Part shown: piece after piece, positions 1 to 7,042 of the stretch
Numbering within the stretch: the first letter of the stretch is position 1
Layout of the letters: the number at the start of each line of letters is the position of its first letter
DNA from: Gammaproteobacteria bacterium
Lineage (GTDB): Bacteria; Pseudomonadota; Gammaproteobacteria; Granulosicoccales; Granulosicoccaceae
Direction: 5' to 3'
Assembly (NCBI GenBank): GCA_019634245.1
Contig: JAHQVR010000337.1
Span: 1-8,254, forward strand
Length of the DNA: 8,254 nt
Notes under the pieces: model-generated
The model's input: the letters and a program-made list of their open reading frames with translations, nothing else
Told to the model about the DNA's origin: nothing
Database searches by the model: none
Translations under genes and position numbers: made by a program

Positions 1-405
1 GAAGGCGGCTACACCTTAGAGCGAGTCGATACCGATCCTCAGAAACTCGACGATGGGTTTATCCGACAGCAGCGCCGTAATGAAACAAATCAGTTCGAGT
101 TCGAGAAATCACTGCGTTGCGATCGCGAGTCGTACGATAAGATTCACAAGCTTTCACCGACGCGCTTCCGGTTTCGAATTATAGATGCGAAGGGACGAGA
201 TATTCGGTATCCGGTGGATCAGTATGATCAAAATCCACAAGTGGCTAACGGTATCGCCGAACCAATAACTGCGGAATACATAATCAACTCTACACGTGTA
301 GAGTATAAACAGTTGGCACCGGAAGACTCTACGCGTGTAGAGTATGAACTAGCCTTCAACAACACATCAACGCTTACTTTACCGCACCAGCAGCCATACC
401 TTTGA
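1..405 (+). CDS. C-terminal end of an unrecognised protein (5' truncated by window)
   Basis: Frame 1 is open from the first base to a TGA at 403-405, giving 134 residues of a protein whose start lies outside the window. I do not recognise the family. The first ~85 residues are charged and polar, with alternating hydrophobic positions (FRFRIIDAKGRDIRYP) that suggest a soluble beta-rich segment; there is no membrane span. The last ~40 residues look different: the hexapeptide STRVEY occurs twice, 13 residues apart, and is encoded by the two palindromes at 287-343. The end overlaps the 3' end of the convergent permease gene by 32 bp. A GTG at 214 could start a 63-residue protein, but the frame continues upstream, so it is more likely internal. 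The reading could be wrong if the true stop was lost when the palindromes arrived. Confidence 0.55.
   Translation, partial: EGGYTLERVDTDPQKLDDGFIRQQRRNETNQFEFEKSLRCDRESYDKIHKLSPTRFRFRIIDAKGRDIRYPVDQYDQNPQVANGIAEPITAEYIINSTRVEYKQLAPEDSTRVEYELAFNNTSTLTLPHQQPYL
287..343. repeat. Two tandem 18-bp palindromes
   Basis: Copy 1 at 287-304 (ACTCTACACGTGTAGAGT) is a perfect 18-bp palindrome. Copy 2 at 326-343 (ACTCTACGCGTGTAGAGT) differs at one base and so has one mismatched pair. Both are followed by AT, so the direct repeat is 20 bp long. Starts are 39 bp apart, exactly 13 codons, so both copies stay in frame and encode STRVEY on the plus strand; the palindrome makes the opposite strand encode STRVE as well. 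They lie 30 nt past the stop of the last transporter gene. Possible roles are a two-site operator, a REP-like element at the 3' end of the operon mRNA, or a small dispersed palindromic element inserted in a coding sequence. No U-tract follows on either strand, so a simple intrinsic terminator is unlikely. Confidence 0.85.
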
Positions 406-1288
406 TGATGTATTTCTCTAAAAATATCGCCACAATAATCAACGGCAGTATCGCGGCTGATGATAATGCCGCCATCGCCCACCAGTTAATACCCTGAGAG
501 CCTGTTTGTGACGCCACCATAACAGGCAACGTGGTGGCATTCGTTGCGGTTAATAAAGCTGCGAAGAAGTATTCATTCCAGCACAAAACCAACGACAGGA
601 TAAACGCTGCCACCATACCAGGCAGGGCAATGGGCATCACAATTTGAAAAAACGCGCCCCAAATGCCAAGCCCGTCAACTAGAGCCGCTTCCTCCAGCTC
701 CACCGGAATACCTTGAAACTGATCTCTCATAATCCAAATGACGATCGGCAGTACCATTAATGTGTACAACAGAATCAAACCAATCCGACTATCGAGAAGC
801 CCTAAGGATTTGTAAAGCACAAGAAAAGGTAAGGCCAACACCACCGGCGGTAGAATCATCTGACTTAAAAAGAAGAACGATATATCTGAATTTTTCATAA
901 AGCCAAAGCGATAGCTAAACCGCGACAAACCGTAGGCGGCCAGAGACCCCAACGCAACAGCCAAGGCAGAGGCACTCAATGACACAATCGCTGAGTTCCA
1001 GAAGCGTTTTAGAAACTCATCCCTAACCGTCGAAACTTCACCAATAAGCCTCGGCGAGATGCCAATCGATTCCCATCCCTTCCAACGCGGTGTGAAATCC
1101 CACCATGGAATCATGTTGCCGCGCATGACATCCGGGGCCAGCTTAAACGATGTGGTCAACGTCCAGTAAATAGGAAACAAACAGATAATCGCCCAAAGAA
1201 TCAGAGCGGCATAGATCGCCACACGACTCGCCCACCACTTAGTCCGGACACGACGGTCAGTGGCATGGTCTTTAAAAATGGCAGTCAT
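374..1288 (-). CDS. Carbohydrate ABC transporter permease, MalG/UgpE-like (CUT1)
   Basis: Inner-membrane permease forming half of the translocation channel of a CUT1 sugar importer. The 304-residue length and about six hydrophobic spans (first near residues 23-45, then about 98-120, 135-160, 170-187, 225-245 and 275-292) fit the BPD_transp_1 family. The cytoplasmic EAA loop that docks on the ATPase is clear at about 199-224: EEAALVDGLGIW, then PIALPG. I chose the ATG at 1288 over the one at 1306 for two reasons. It overlaps the upstream permease stop as ATGA, a usual translational-coupling arrangement, and a GGAG lies 8 nt upstream. The longer form would add six residues and lacks such support. 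It is the last gene of the operon. Its 3' end overlaps the convergent partial gene by 32 bp. The substrate cannot be told from this protein. Confidence 0.93.
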   Translation of the reverse strand: MTAIFKDHATDRRVRTKWWASRVAIYAALILWAIICLFPIYWTLTTSFKLAPDVMRGNMIPWWDFTPRWKGWESIGISPRLIGEVSTVRDEFLKRFWNSAIVSLSASALAVALGSLAAYGLSRFSYRFGFMKNSDISFFFLSQMILPPVVLALPFLVLYKSLGLLDSRIGLILLYTLMVLPIVIWIMRDQFQGIPVELEEAALVDGLGIWGAFFQIVMPIALPGMVAAFILSLVLCWNEYFFAALLTATNATTLPVMVASQTGSQGINWWAMAALSSAAILPLIIVAIFLEKYIIKGMAAGAVK

Positions 1289-2385
1289 GCTGGTCGCTCC
1301 ATCCATCGGCTAACCAGCTTTAACAGCATCGTGATAAAAATGATAATGAGTATCAGGTACACAATCGCCAGAAGTGTTCCATAACCCACATTGGATCGGT
1401 CGCGATATTCGCGGAAAATAAAGCTCGTCACACTGTCAGTGGCACCTCCAGGACCACCCGAAGTCACGTTGATGATGATATCTGCCAGCTTTAATTTAAA
1501 TATGATTCGAATCACAATCGCCGTGACCGATACCGGCAACATGAGTGGAAAAATAACTTCTTTAAAGCTCTGCCATCCGGTTGCACCATCCACTTTAGAT
1601 GCTTCAATAATTTCGCTGGGTAGAGCTTGTAACCCAGCCAACAGCATGATCATCATAAAAGGAATAAAGGTCCAGGCATCCATTGCCATAATCATAAATC
1701 GAGCGATTTCAGGCGAACCGAAGAAACTGGGTTCGATGCCAATATCTCGCAGCAGGCGCGAAATCGGACCAAATCGAACCTCCAACATGGATTTGCCGAT
1801 CATCCAGGACACAGCCACGGGACTCAACATCAGCGGCAGGAGAAACACGACACGAAAAAATTTTCGTGCCCGTATTTGTGCGTTAAGAAGCAGTGCCAAA
1901 CCAAAGGCGATAACGTATTCAACGCTGACGGCCAATACGTAATAAACCATGTTTTTCAAGGCATTCCAATAGAAGCCATCGTTCCACATTTCTTTTAAGT
2001 TTGACCACCCGTTAGGCTTAGGCCCTGTGGGAGAGGCTAAATTCCAATCGGTAAAAGAGATGTAGAGTGCAAACAATAACGGGAACACGACAAGACTGAT
2101 CACAAACAACGCCGCTGGCAGAACGAACAGCGTGCGTTTACCTTTCTCACCGTTAACTATTACTTGTGACACACAAAGGGCTGTGGCCCACAACAAATAG
2201 GCATACAGCACCGGACGCCACGTACCAAAGCCGGTCGATAAGCGCCCTGTTTCGTAGGCAAACTGCCAGATGGCAAGCGCGACTCCAAACAAAGCGGTTG
2301 CCCAAACTAACCACTTGCCCAGCCGCTTGCGTCGCTCTGAGATGCTATCGGCTGTAACGGTATGCAGGAAGTCGCTTTCGGTCAT
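1285..2385 (-). CDS. Carbohydrate ABC transporter permease, MalF/UgpA-like (CUT1)
   Basis: Partner permease of the MalG-like protein, 366 residues from the ATG at 2385. After a charged N-terminus (ERRKRLGKW) there are two extra hydrophobic spans at about 25-42 and 59-77, then the usual six-span core starting near residue 85. That gives about eight spans, as in Escherichia coli MalF, rather than the six of UgpA. The EAA loop is at 261-284 (EASKVDGATGWQSF, then FPLMLP). The glycine-rich VTSGGPGGATDS near 308-318 is typical of MalF/UgpA-type permeases. The frame stays open to a TTG at 2442, which would add 19 polar residues, but no ribosome site precedes that TTG and the extension runs into the hairpin region. 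The ATG at 2385 also lacks a strong ribosome site, so the start is uncertain. Lies 112 nt after the binding-protein gene and overlaps the next permease by 4 bp. Confidence 0.92.
   Translation of the reverse strand: MTESDFLHTVTADSISERRKRLGKWLVWATALFGVALAIWQFAYETGRLSTGFGTWRPVLYAYLLWATALCVSQVIVNGEKGKRTLFVLPAALFVISLVVFPLLFALYISFTDWNLASPTGPKPNGWSNLKEMWNDGFYWNALKNMVYYVLAVSVEYVIAFGLALLLNAQIRARKFFRVVFLLPLMLSPVAVSWMIGKSMLEVRFGPISRLLRDIGIEPSFFGSPEIARFMIMAMDAWTFIPFMMIMLLAGLQALPSEIIEASKVDGATGWQSFKEVIFPLMLPVSVTAIVIRIIFKLKLADIIINVTSGGPGGATDSVTSFIFREYRDRSNVGYGTLLAIVYLILIIIFITMLLKLVSRWMERPA
1297..1300 (-). promoter_or_regulatory. Ribosome binding site deciding the MalG-like permease start
   Basis: Minus-strand GGAG lies 8 nt before the ATG at 1288, inside the 3' end of the upstream permease gene. 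Together with the ATGA stop/start overlap it favours 1288 over the in-frame ATG at 1306. Confidence 0.6.
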
Positions 2386-2448
2386 TCGTAAGGTAGATGA
2401 GTTCGGAGTTGGGCGGACATCAGACTTGGAGCACCAGCGCAATACAAA

Positions 2449-2477
2449 TAAGGGCGCAGCTTATTGCTACGCCCTTA
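2449..2477 (-). terminator. Intercistronic hairpin after the binding-protein gene (attenuator-like)
   Basis: TAAGGGCG at 2449-2456 pairs perfectly with CGCCCTTA at 2470-2477. After one C/A mismatch three more pairs form (2458-2460 with 2466-2468), leaving a 5-nt loop. On the minus strand the stem starts 20 nt after the binding-protein stop and is followed by a moderately U-rich tail, TTTGTATTG. The stem is terminator-like but the tail is imperfect. A partial terminator or mRNA-stabilising hairpin fits this place, because binding proteins are needed in excess over permeases; malE-malF has comparable intercistronic structures. Function is inferred. Confidence 0.6.
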
Positions 2478-2497
2478 CTAAGGTTACCCAGACTTGG

Positions 2498-4123
2498 TTA
2501 GATGCCCAACGAGGCTTTATACACAGCGATCTGGCTTTCTCGGCCGATCTGATCTGTGATTTTCTCCCAAGCCGCAGCAATGGCATCAGCGGTTTCCTGC
2601 GCAGATTCGTATTGTCCTGCATAGCCTTTGGCTAATTCGTCCTCTGCCACTGAATAATATTGGAAGATACCCGGTATGCGAGGTTCAATCGCTGCATTAG
2701 GGTGGTTGTAGCTATCAGCGTTAGACCCCAGGTAATCTTCAATGAAAGCGCGGTCGTACCCTGCTTCTTCCCACTCCTCGAATTGGAAGTGTGAGTTGCG
2801 GTAGGGTTGAAAACCAGAAGGATAAGCAGAGCACCATAGGGATAGATCCTTTCCACCCAGATGTGCTGCAGCAGACCAAGCTGCCTTCTTCTTCTTCTCA
2901 TCGCCATCGACGGTTGCCATCACGTACACACCCCAACCGATGTAAGCCATATTGGGCGCTTCGTTGCGGGTATCTTCCCATGCACCGCTTTGAGCGTTGT
3001 ACACACGATCAGACGCTGGGTTAACACCAAAACCTACGACATCGCCCACTACCGAAGTATCAGAGGTGCGCGCATTTGAACCCACGTCACCCCACCACAT
3101 CAACATCGAACCGGTTCCGGCCAGAAATTGCTGGAACGCTGTCGTGCCAGGATCTGCGTTGATTTGATCAGCTGGATAAGCATCGGCATCAATCAGGTCC
3201 ATAACGTCCTGTATGGCTTGAACCCAGGCAGGATTGTTCACCATCGGTTTCATCGTGTCGGGCTCGAATAGCCACGCGGGGCTGTTCGGATGTTTGGCGT
3301 AAGCTGCAGCCCGATTTTCTAGGAAGTAGAATCCGAAGCCACCCCAGCCTTTCAATGGATCGAGATACCCATGAGCAGGTAATCCGGTTAGTGGATCTTC
3401 TTTACCGACCAGCTCTTTTGAAATTTCGTTAATCTCTTGCCAAGTAGTCGGCACCGCTTTACCCGTCAAAGAACCTTCGCCAAAGTAATCGGTTCGATAA
3501 GCAAAGGTATGACAATCGCCATCGATAGAAATACGGTAGGTTTTTCCATCCCATGTGCCAACGGGCTCTTTCAGATAATCCACATAGTCATCCATGTCGA
3601 TCTGTGCTTTAACCCAATCTGGCATTTCAGACGCCAGCCCTTTGCCTAATACATCACCCTCAAAAGGTGCGCCCATTTCTATGATGTCAAAATCAACGGT
3701 ACCCGTGGCAATGGATTGCTGCAGACGCGCGTTGTAGTCCGCTTGCGCCAAATCGATCCAATTGATTTTTGCCCCGGTATACGCTTCCCATGGTTTTAAA
3801 AATCCGCGAAACAGGAAGTTGTGTAGGTTTTGGTTGTTCAAACCCATAAAGGAAAGTTCAACACCTTCAAACTCTCCTTCTGCCACATTTTCCTTGGTGG
3901 CTGCTAAACACATCTCACCCACCTTCTGCCAGTCACTGTCGGTAGGAGAGCCTGCGCCTACACCTGGAATTTTAAGAATTTCAGCACGCAAATTTTCGTG
4001 CCCGTCACCGAGTGCCAACTTGGGCATCATGGCGGCAGCACCTGCCGCGGTCATACCTTTGAGCATTTGCCGACGGTTCAGCTTTTGTGCGGCTCTAATA
4101 TAGTTATACAGCTCGACCTTCAT
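2498..4123 (-). CDS. Tat-exported carbohydrate ABC transporter substrate-binding protein (CUT1, UgpB/MalE-like)
   Basis: Periplasmic solute receptor of the importer, 541 residues, longer than the roughly 400-450 usual for this class. The start is firm: the ATG at 4123 has GGAGG 7 nt upstream. The N-terminus carries a twin-arginine signal, NRRQMLKG at residues 16-23, followed by an alanine-rich hydrophobic stretch and a possible cleavage site after about residue 39 (LALG/DG). It is unusual in having about 15 polar residues before the arginine pair. The mature part shows the type I binding-protein pattern: a strand, then FLKPWEAYTGAKINWIDLAQADY near 110-131, then a DFDIIEMG segment near 145-152. 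It is rich in Trp and Tyr, as expected for carbohydrate stacking. First gene of the operon, with the ATPase divergent and upstream and the permeases downstream. The substrate is unknown; glycosides, oligosaccharides or polyols are all possible. Confidence 0.92.
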   Translation of the reverse strand: MKVELYNYIRAAQKLNRRQMLKGMTAAGAAAMMPKLALGDGHENLRAEILKIPGVGAGSPTDSDWQKVGEMCLAATKENVAEGEFEGVELSFMGLNNQNLHNFLFRGFLKPWEAYTGAKINWIDLAQADYNARLQQSIATGTVDFDIIEMGAPFEGDVLGKGLASEMPDWVKAQIDMDDYVDYLKEPVGTWDGKTYRISIDGDCHTFAYRTDYFGEGSLTGKAVPTTWQEINEISKELVGKEDPLTGLPAHGYLDPLKGWGGFGFYFLENRAAAYAKHPNSPAWLFEPDTMKPMVNNPAWVQAIQDVMDLIDADAYPADQINADPGTTAFQQFLAGTGSMLMWWGDVGSNARTSDTSVVGDVVGFGVNPASDRVYNAQSGAWEDTRNEAPNMAYIGWGVYVMATVDGDEKKKKAAWSAAAHLGGKDLSLWCSAYPSGFQPYRNSHFQFEEWEEAGYDRAFIEDYLGSNADSYNHPNAAIEPRIPGIFQYYSVAEDELAKGYAGQYESAQETADAIAAAWEKITDQIGRESQIAVYKASLGI

Positions 4124-4130
4124 AAGTTTT

Positions 4131-4135
4131 CCTCC
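4131..4135 (-). promoter_or_regulatory. Strong ribosome binding site of the binding-protein gene
   Basis: Minus-strand GGAGG, with 7 nt (AAAACTT) before the ATG at 4123. It is the strongest Shine-Dalgarno match in the operon and agrees with the high level at which binding proteins are usually made. Confidence 0.75.
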
Positions 4136-4188
4136 GAAGATTGCCTCGTAGATGTTTTGGTTACCGGCGGTTTAAATAGAAACCTCTC

Positions 4189-4253
4189 TTTTTCGAATCA
4201 TATAGGCCCACAGCCTCCACGAGCTCCAGACAGTAGGAATATGTTTTTTCGAA
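4189..4253. repeat. Direct 9-bp repeat TTTTTCGAA in the divergent control region
   Basis: TTTTTCGAA occurs at 4189-4197 and 4245-4253, 56 bp apart, each ending in the palindrome TTCGAA. Both copies lie in the expected 5' leader of the minus-strand operon and upstream of the ATPase gene. They might be regulator half-sites, but a 9-bp AT-rich repeat can arise by chance. Confidence 0.3.
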
Positions 4254-4266
4254 AGATCTCCAACCT

Positions 4267-4296
4267 AAACTACGCTGCGCGACACATTTATGTCAA
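4267..4296 (-). promoter_or_regulatory. Candidate sigma-70 promoter for the transporter operon
   Basis: On the minus strand a perfect -35 box, TTGACA (plus-strand 4291-4296), is followed after 18 nt by TAGTTT (4267-4272), a weak -10 match of 3 out of 6. Transcription would begin near 4260 and leave a leader of about 135 nt before the binding-protein ATG. I found no comparably good promoter for the divergent ATPase gene. Confidence 0.35.
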
Positions 4297-4372
4297 TATA
4301 TTCTTGGTGCTTTTCACAGCTCTCAGCAGCGGTTAGTACCCCAGAAGTCACCAACTAGTAGGAATTACGGTA

Positions 4373-5407
4373 ATGGGAAATGTCACAATCCGAAATTTGC
4401 GCAAATCATACGGAAATCTGGAGGTTATCCACGGATTGAGTATTGACATAGACGAATCCGAATTTGTCGCCTTGGTGGGGCCATCAGGATGTGGAAAATC
4501 AACGCTTTTGAGAATGATTGCAGGCCTCGAACCGATCAACGACGGCACCATTGCCATTGGCGACCGAATCGTCAATAGCCTGCCACCCTCGCAACGAGAT
4601 ATCGCCATGGTATTTCAAACCTATGCACTTTACCCACATAAATCTGTGGCAGAAAATATGGGATTTGCGTTGAAAGTAGCAAAGAAAAGTAAAGCAGAGA
4701 TCAATGAACGGGTGCAAGAAGCGGCAGAAATACTCGGGTTAACGGAATATTTAAAACGCAAACCAAGACATTTGTCTGGAGGCCAACGTCAACGTGTCGC
4801 GATGGGGCGGGCCATCGTACGCGATCCGGAAGTGTTTCTATTCGACGAGCCGTTGTCCAACCTTGACGCGAAGCTACGCATTCAAATGCGTACCGAAATA
4901 AAAGAGCTTCACCAACGACTAAAAACAACTACGGTATTTGTCACCCACGACCAGATTGAAGCAATGACGCTGGCGGATCGCATTGTGGTCATGCAAAGCG
5001 GACATATAGAGCAAATCGGCACTCCACTCGAGCTCTACGATTTTCCAGCTAACGAATTTGTGGCCACTTTTATTGGCGCACCATCGATGAATTTATTACC
5101 CGGTGTATTGGACAAACAACAAGTCACCATCGGTGATCAACGTTTCCCTGGCCCTGAAGGCTCAGGCAAAGTGAATCTTGGCATAAGGCCTGAACATCTG
5201 ATTTTATCCGACGATGGTTTACCCATGACAGTAAAAGTGGTTGAACCCACAGGATCAGAAACCATGGTGTTTCTGAATTTCGGTGGACAAGATGTGGTGG
5301 CGGTATTTCGCGAACGACATGAGTTTAAGGCAGGTGAAACCATTCACCTCAAACCTGACGAAGCTCATTTACATATCTTCAGTGCCGACGATGGAAAACG
5401 GTTATAA
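4373..5407 (+). CDS. ABC transporter ATP-binding protein, MalK/UgpC type
   Basis: Cytoplasmic ATPase that powers the importer as a dimer on the EAA loops of the two permeases. All nucleotide-binding motifs are intact: Walker A GPSGCGKST at 36-44, Q-loop Gln82, signature LSGGQRQRV at 134-142, Walker B VFLFDE at 154-159, D-loop SNLDAKL at 162-168 and the switch His192 in FVTHD. After about residue 235 (GAPSMNLLPG) a TOBE-type domain follows, including GIRPEHL at 270-276, as in MalK and UgpC; the total of 344 residues is somewhat shorter than E. coli MalK. The ATG at 4373 has AGGA 9 nt upstream. The gene is transcribed away from the binding-protein/permease operon across a 249-bp control region. 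It is intact and is the only ATPase near the operon, so pairing with it is a strong inference. The substrate is not readable from this subunit. Confidence 0.96.
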   Translation: MGNVTIRNLRKSYGNLEVIHGLSIDIDESEFVALVGPSGCGKSTLLRMIAGLEPINDGTIAIGDRIVNSLPPSQRDIAMVFQTYALYPHKSVAENMGFALKVAKKSKAEINERVQEAAEILGLTEYLKRKPRHLSGGQRQRVAMGRAIVRDPEVFLFDEPLSNLDAKLRIQMRTEIKELHQRLKTTTVFVTHDQIEAMTLADRIVVMQSGHIEQIGTPLELYDFPANEFVATFIGAPSMNLLPGVLDKQQVTIGDQRFPGPEGSGKVNLGIRPEHLILSDDGLPMTVKVVEPTGSETMVFLNFGGQDVVAVFRERHEFKAGETIHLKPDEAHLHIFSADDGKRL

Positions 5408-5423
5408 ATCGCTGGTGTAAGCA

Positions 5424-5452
5424 TTGGAGGAGCGCTTCCTGCACTCCTCTAA
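5424..5452 (+). terminator. Stem-loop in the convergent spacer after the ATPase gene
   Basis: GAGGAG at 5427-5432 pairs with CTCCTC at 5444-5449. One G-T and two T-A pairs outside extend the stem to 9 bp around an 11-nt loop. On the plus strand CTTTAAAT follows, a poor U-tract; on the minus strand there is none. Position 17 nt after the ATPase stop and 3 nt from the hydrolase stop suggests a weak terminator separating the convergent genes. Confidence 0.45.
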
Positions 5453-5454
5453 CT

Positions 5455-6888
5455 TTAAATACAGTTGGTACCCTCCGGCGGCAACGTTCCTTCAAGCAGG
5501 AATTCAATAACCAACGAATCGATACAATCATTTTCACGAGCAAACACAGTGGTGTGTCCTTGATGGTCGGAAGCAACTAAGACACCACCGATAGCATCCG
5601 CTGTTTCTGCCGCCCAAATGATCGGTGTACGTACATCTTCTGTGCCGCCGATAACGAGAGATCTCGGTACATCAGTCGCACGGATATCAACCACTGGTTC
5701 CAAAGCCTCAGGCCAACCAACACAACTCGCAGCCAAGGGCAAGACAGCTTCGGCGAACAAATCTGAAGCATCATTCAGAGATCCAAGTGTAGTAAGCAAT
5801 GATTCAACATCGGGTCGATCGGGATCATCTGCGCAAAGCACCGCTCTTTCAAGTGTCACTCTATCGTTATCATCATCATCTTGATCCAGACCAAAATCCT
5901 GTATCAGTAAGAACATGTCTGTAGGATCGCCGCTGATAGCGTAGTCGATGAGCAAGGGCGCTAAAAGTTCACCAACGTCCGATTCCTCGATTCCTAACGA
6001 TAACAAATTGAAGAACGCTTTGAACGTATCCAAATCATTCACATCCAGAAGCGCATTGATGCGCGCCACGAAAGTTGCTTCAATAGCGGCTGGGTCACAA
6101 TCGGGTAACGTGGTGCCGCATGCATTTAATATTAGATCAAAACTACTCTGCTGAGCGGCAGCGCTTTCAATCAAAATAGAGTCGATATTACCTGTAGGTG
6201 GCAGCGGTGCATCCAGGATGATCCGACCACTGGTTTCCGGGAAGCGTTCCAGGTACAACGCGCTAATTCGTGTGCCAAAACTAGTACCAATAATATTGAG
6301 TTTTGGAGCCTGCAGCATCATGCGCAGTACATCGAGATCCCGCACCACAGCATTCGAACCCACCCACTGCAATTGATCGGAGTATTCAGCTGAACAGGCA
6401 TCGGCCAGCGCAGTAGACTCGGCTACCAAGGCTATTATGTCGTTCTGATCCCTCGAATATTTAGTTGGCATGGCATTACCAAGATGGTCGCAGTCCACAC
6501 GCAAAGGATTACCCACGCCGCGTTGATCAAATCCAATGATGTCATAACGTTCACGAATCTCTTCAGGGATCAAACCAGACTGAAAAAATTCCCGTAACGT
6601 TTCAGTACCTGAGCCTGGACCACCTTCATTGAGTAGCAGTGGTTCGTGGGGACCGGCACCCGTCCCAGGCAGACGCGCAACTGCAATACTTATTTTTCGG
6701 TTGTCTGTGGAATTATGAATTAACGGCACTTCGAACGATCCACACTCTATTTCCGATATTCCCTCACAGGGTTCGAAGACTATTGAGCTGTCGACACTCT
6801 CAGTAGAGTTATCCGCACACCCGGTTAAAAGGGCAATGGCAACAAACAAACCAAAGCTAATGTATCGTTTTTGCATTTCACTTCTCAT
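5455..6888 (-). CDS. Lipoprotein alpha/beta-hydrolase, tripeptidyl-aminopeptidase-like (S33 family)
   Basis: Predicted lipid-anchored serine hydrolase of 477 residues. The signal peptide ends in a lipobox, LLTGC, with lipidated Cys24. The alpha/beta-hydrolase fold follows: an oxyanion-type loop NEGGPG at 87-92, where prolyl-peptidase relatives usually have HGGPG; GFDQRGVG at 119-126; and the nucleophile elbow GTSFG at 201-205, with Ser203. A helical lid region lies at about 230-400. The C-terminal part resembles the TAP-like domain and supplies Asp418 in GGTEDVRTP and His445 in DHQGHT, so the triad looks complete. Relatives release short peptides from N-termini or hydrolyse esters; the substrate here is unknown. 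An acidic run, DQDDDDND at 335-342, sits in the lid. The start may be the ATG at 6888 or the one at 6876; neither has a good ribosome site. Convergent with the ATPase gene and divergent from the beta-lactamase-like gene. Confidence 0.88.
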   Translation of the reverse strand: MRSEMQKRYISFGLFVAIALLTGCADNSTESVDSSIVFEPCEGISEIECGSFEVPLIHNSTDNRKISIAVARLPGTGAGPHEPLLLNEGGPGSGTETLREFFQSGLIPEEIRERYDIIGFDQRGVGNPLRVDCDHLGNAMPTKYSRDQNDIIALVAESTALADACSAEYSDQLQWVGSNAVVRDLDVLRMMLQAPKLNIIGTSFGTRISALYLERFPETSGRIILDAPLPPTGNIDSILIESAAAQQSSFDLILNACGTTLPDCDPAAIEATFVARINALLDVNDLDTFKAFFNLLSLGIEESDVGELLAPLLIDYAISGDPTDMFLLIQDFGLDQDDDDNDRVTLERAVLCADDPDRPDVESLLTTLGSLNDASDLFAEAVLPLAASCVGWPEALEPVVDIRATDVPRSLVIGGTEDVRTPIIWAAETADAIGGVLVASDHQGHTTVFARENDCIDSLVIEFLLEGTLPPEGTNCI

Positions 6889-7042
6889 TCAAATTTATGG
6901 AGGCGCAACCTTAGCCGCACTACCTAAATTTCGGTGTAACGAGAAGTAACTTCGAAGTATCCTAACGGACCGAAAATCAGCTGCAGTTCCATGTCCAATT
7001 GCAACGTGAAAAGAAGTTTTAGGTTGTAATTTACGGGCCGCA

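Noticed and set aside
287..343. The tandem palindromes as an intrinsic terminator or CRISPR array
   Set aside because: No U-tract follows, stems are only 7 bp with a 4-nt loop, and two palindromes with one 21-bp gap do not make an array.
214..405. A separate small gene starting at GTG 214
   Set aside because: The same frame is open back to base 1, so the segment is better read as the end of a longer protein.
1391..1942. A 183-codon plus-strand frame inside the MalF-like permease gene
   Set aside because: It is antisense to a clear permease and its translation shows no domain; a shadow of the real gene.
2386..2442. A longer MalF-like permease starting at TTG 2442
   Set aside because: The TTG has no ribosome site and the extra 19 residues are polar and unlike the start of a permease; ATG 2385 is preferred, though not proven.
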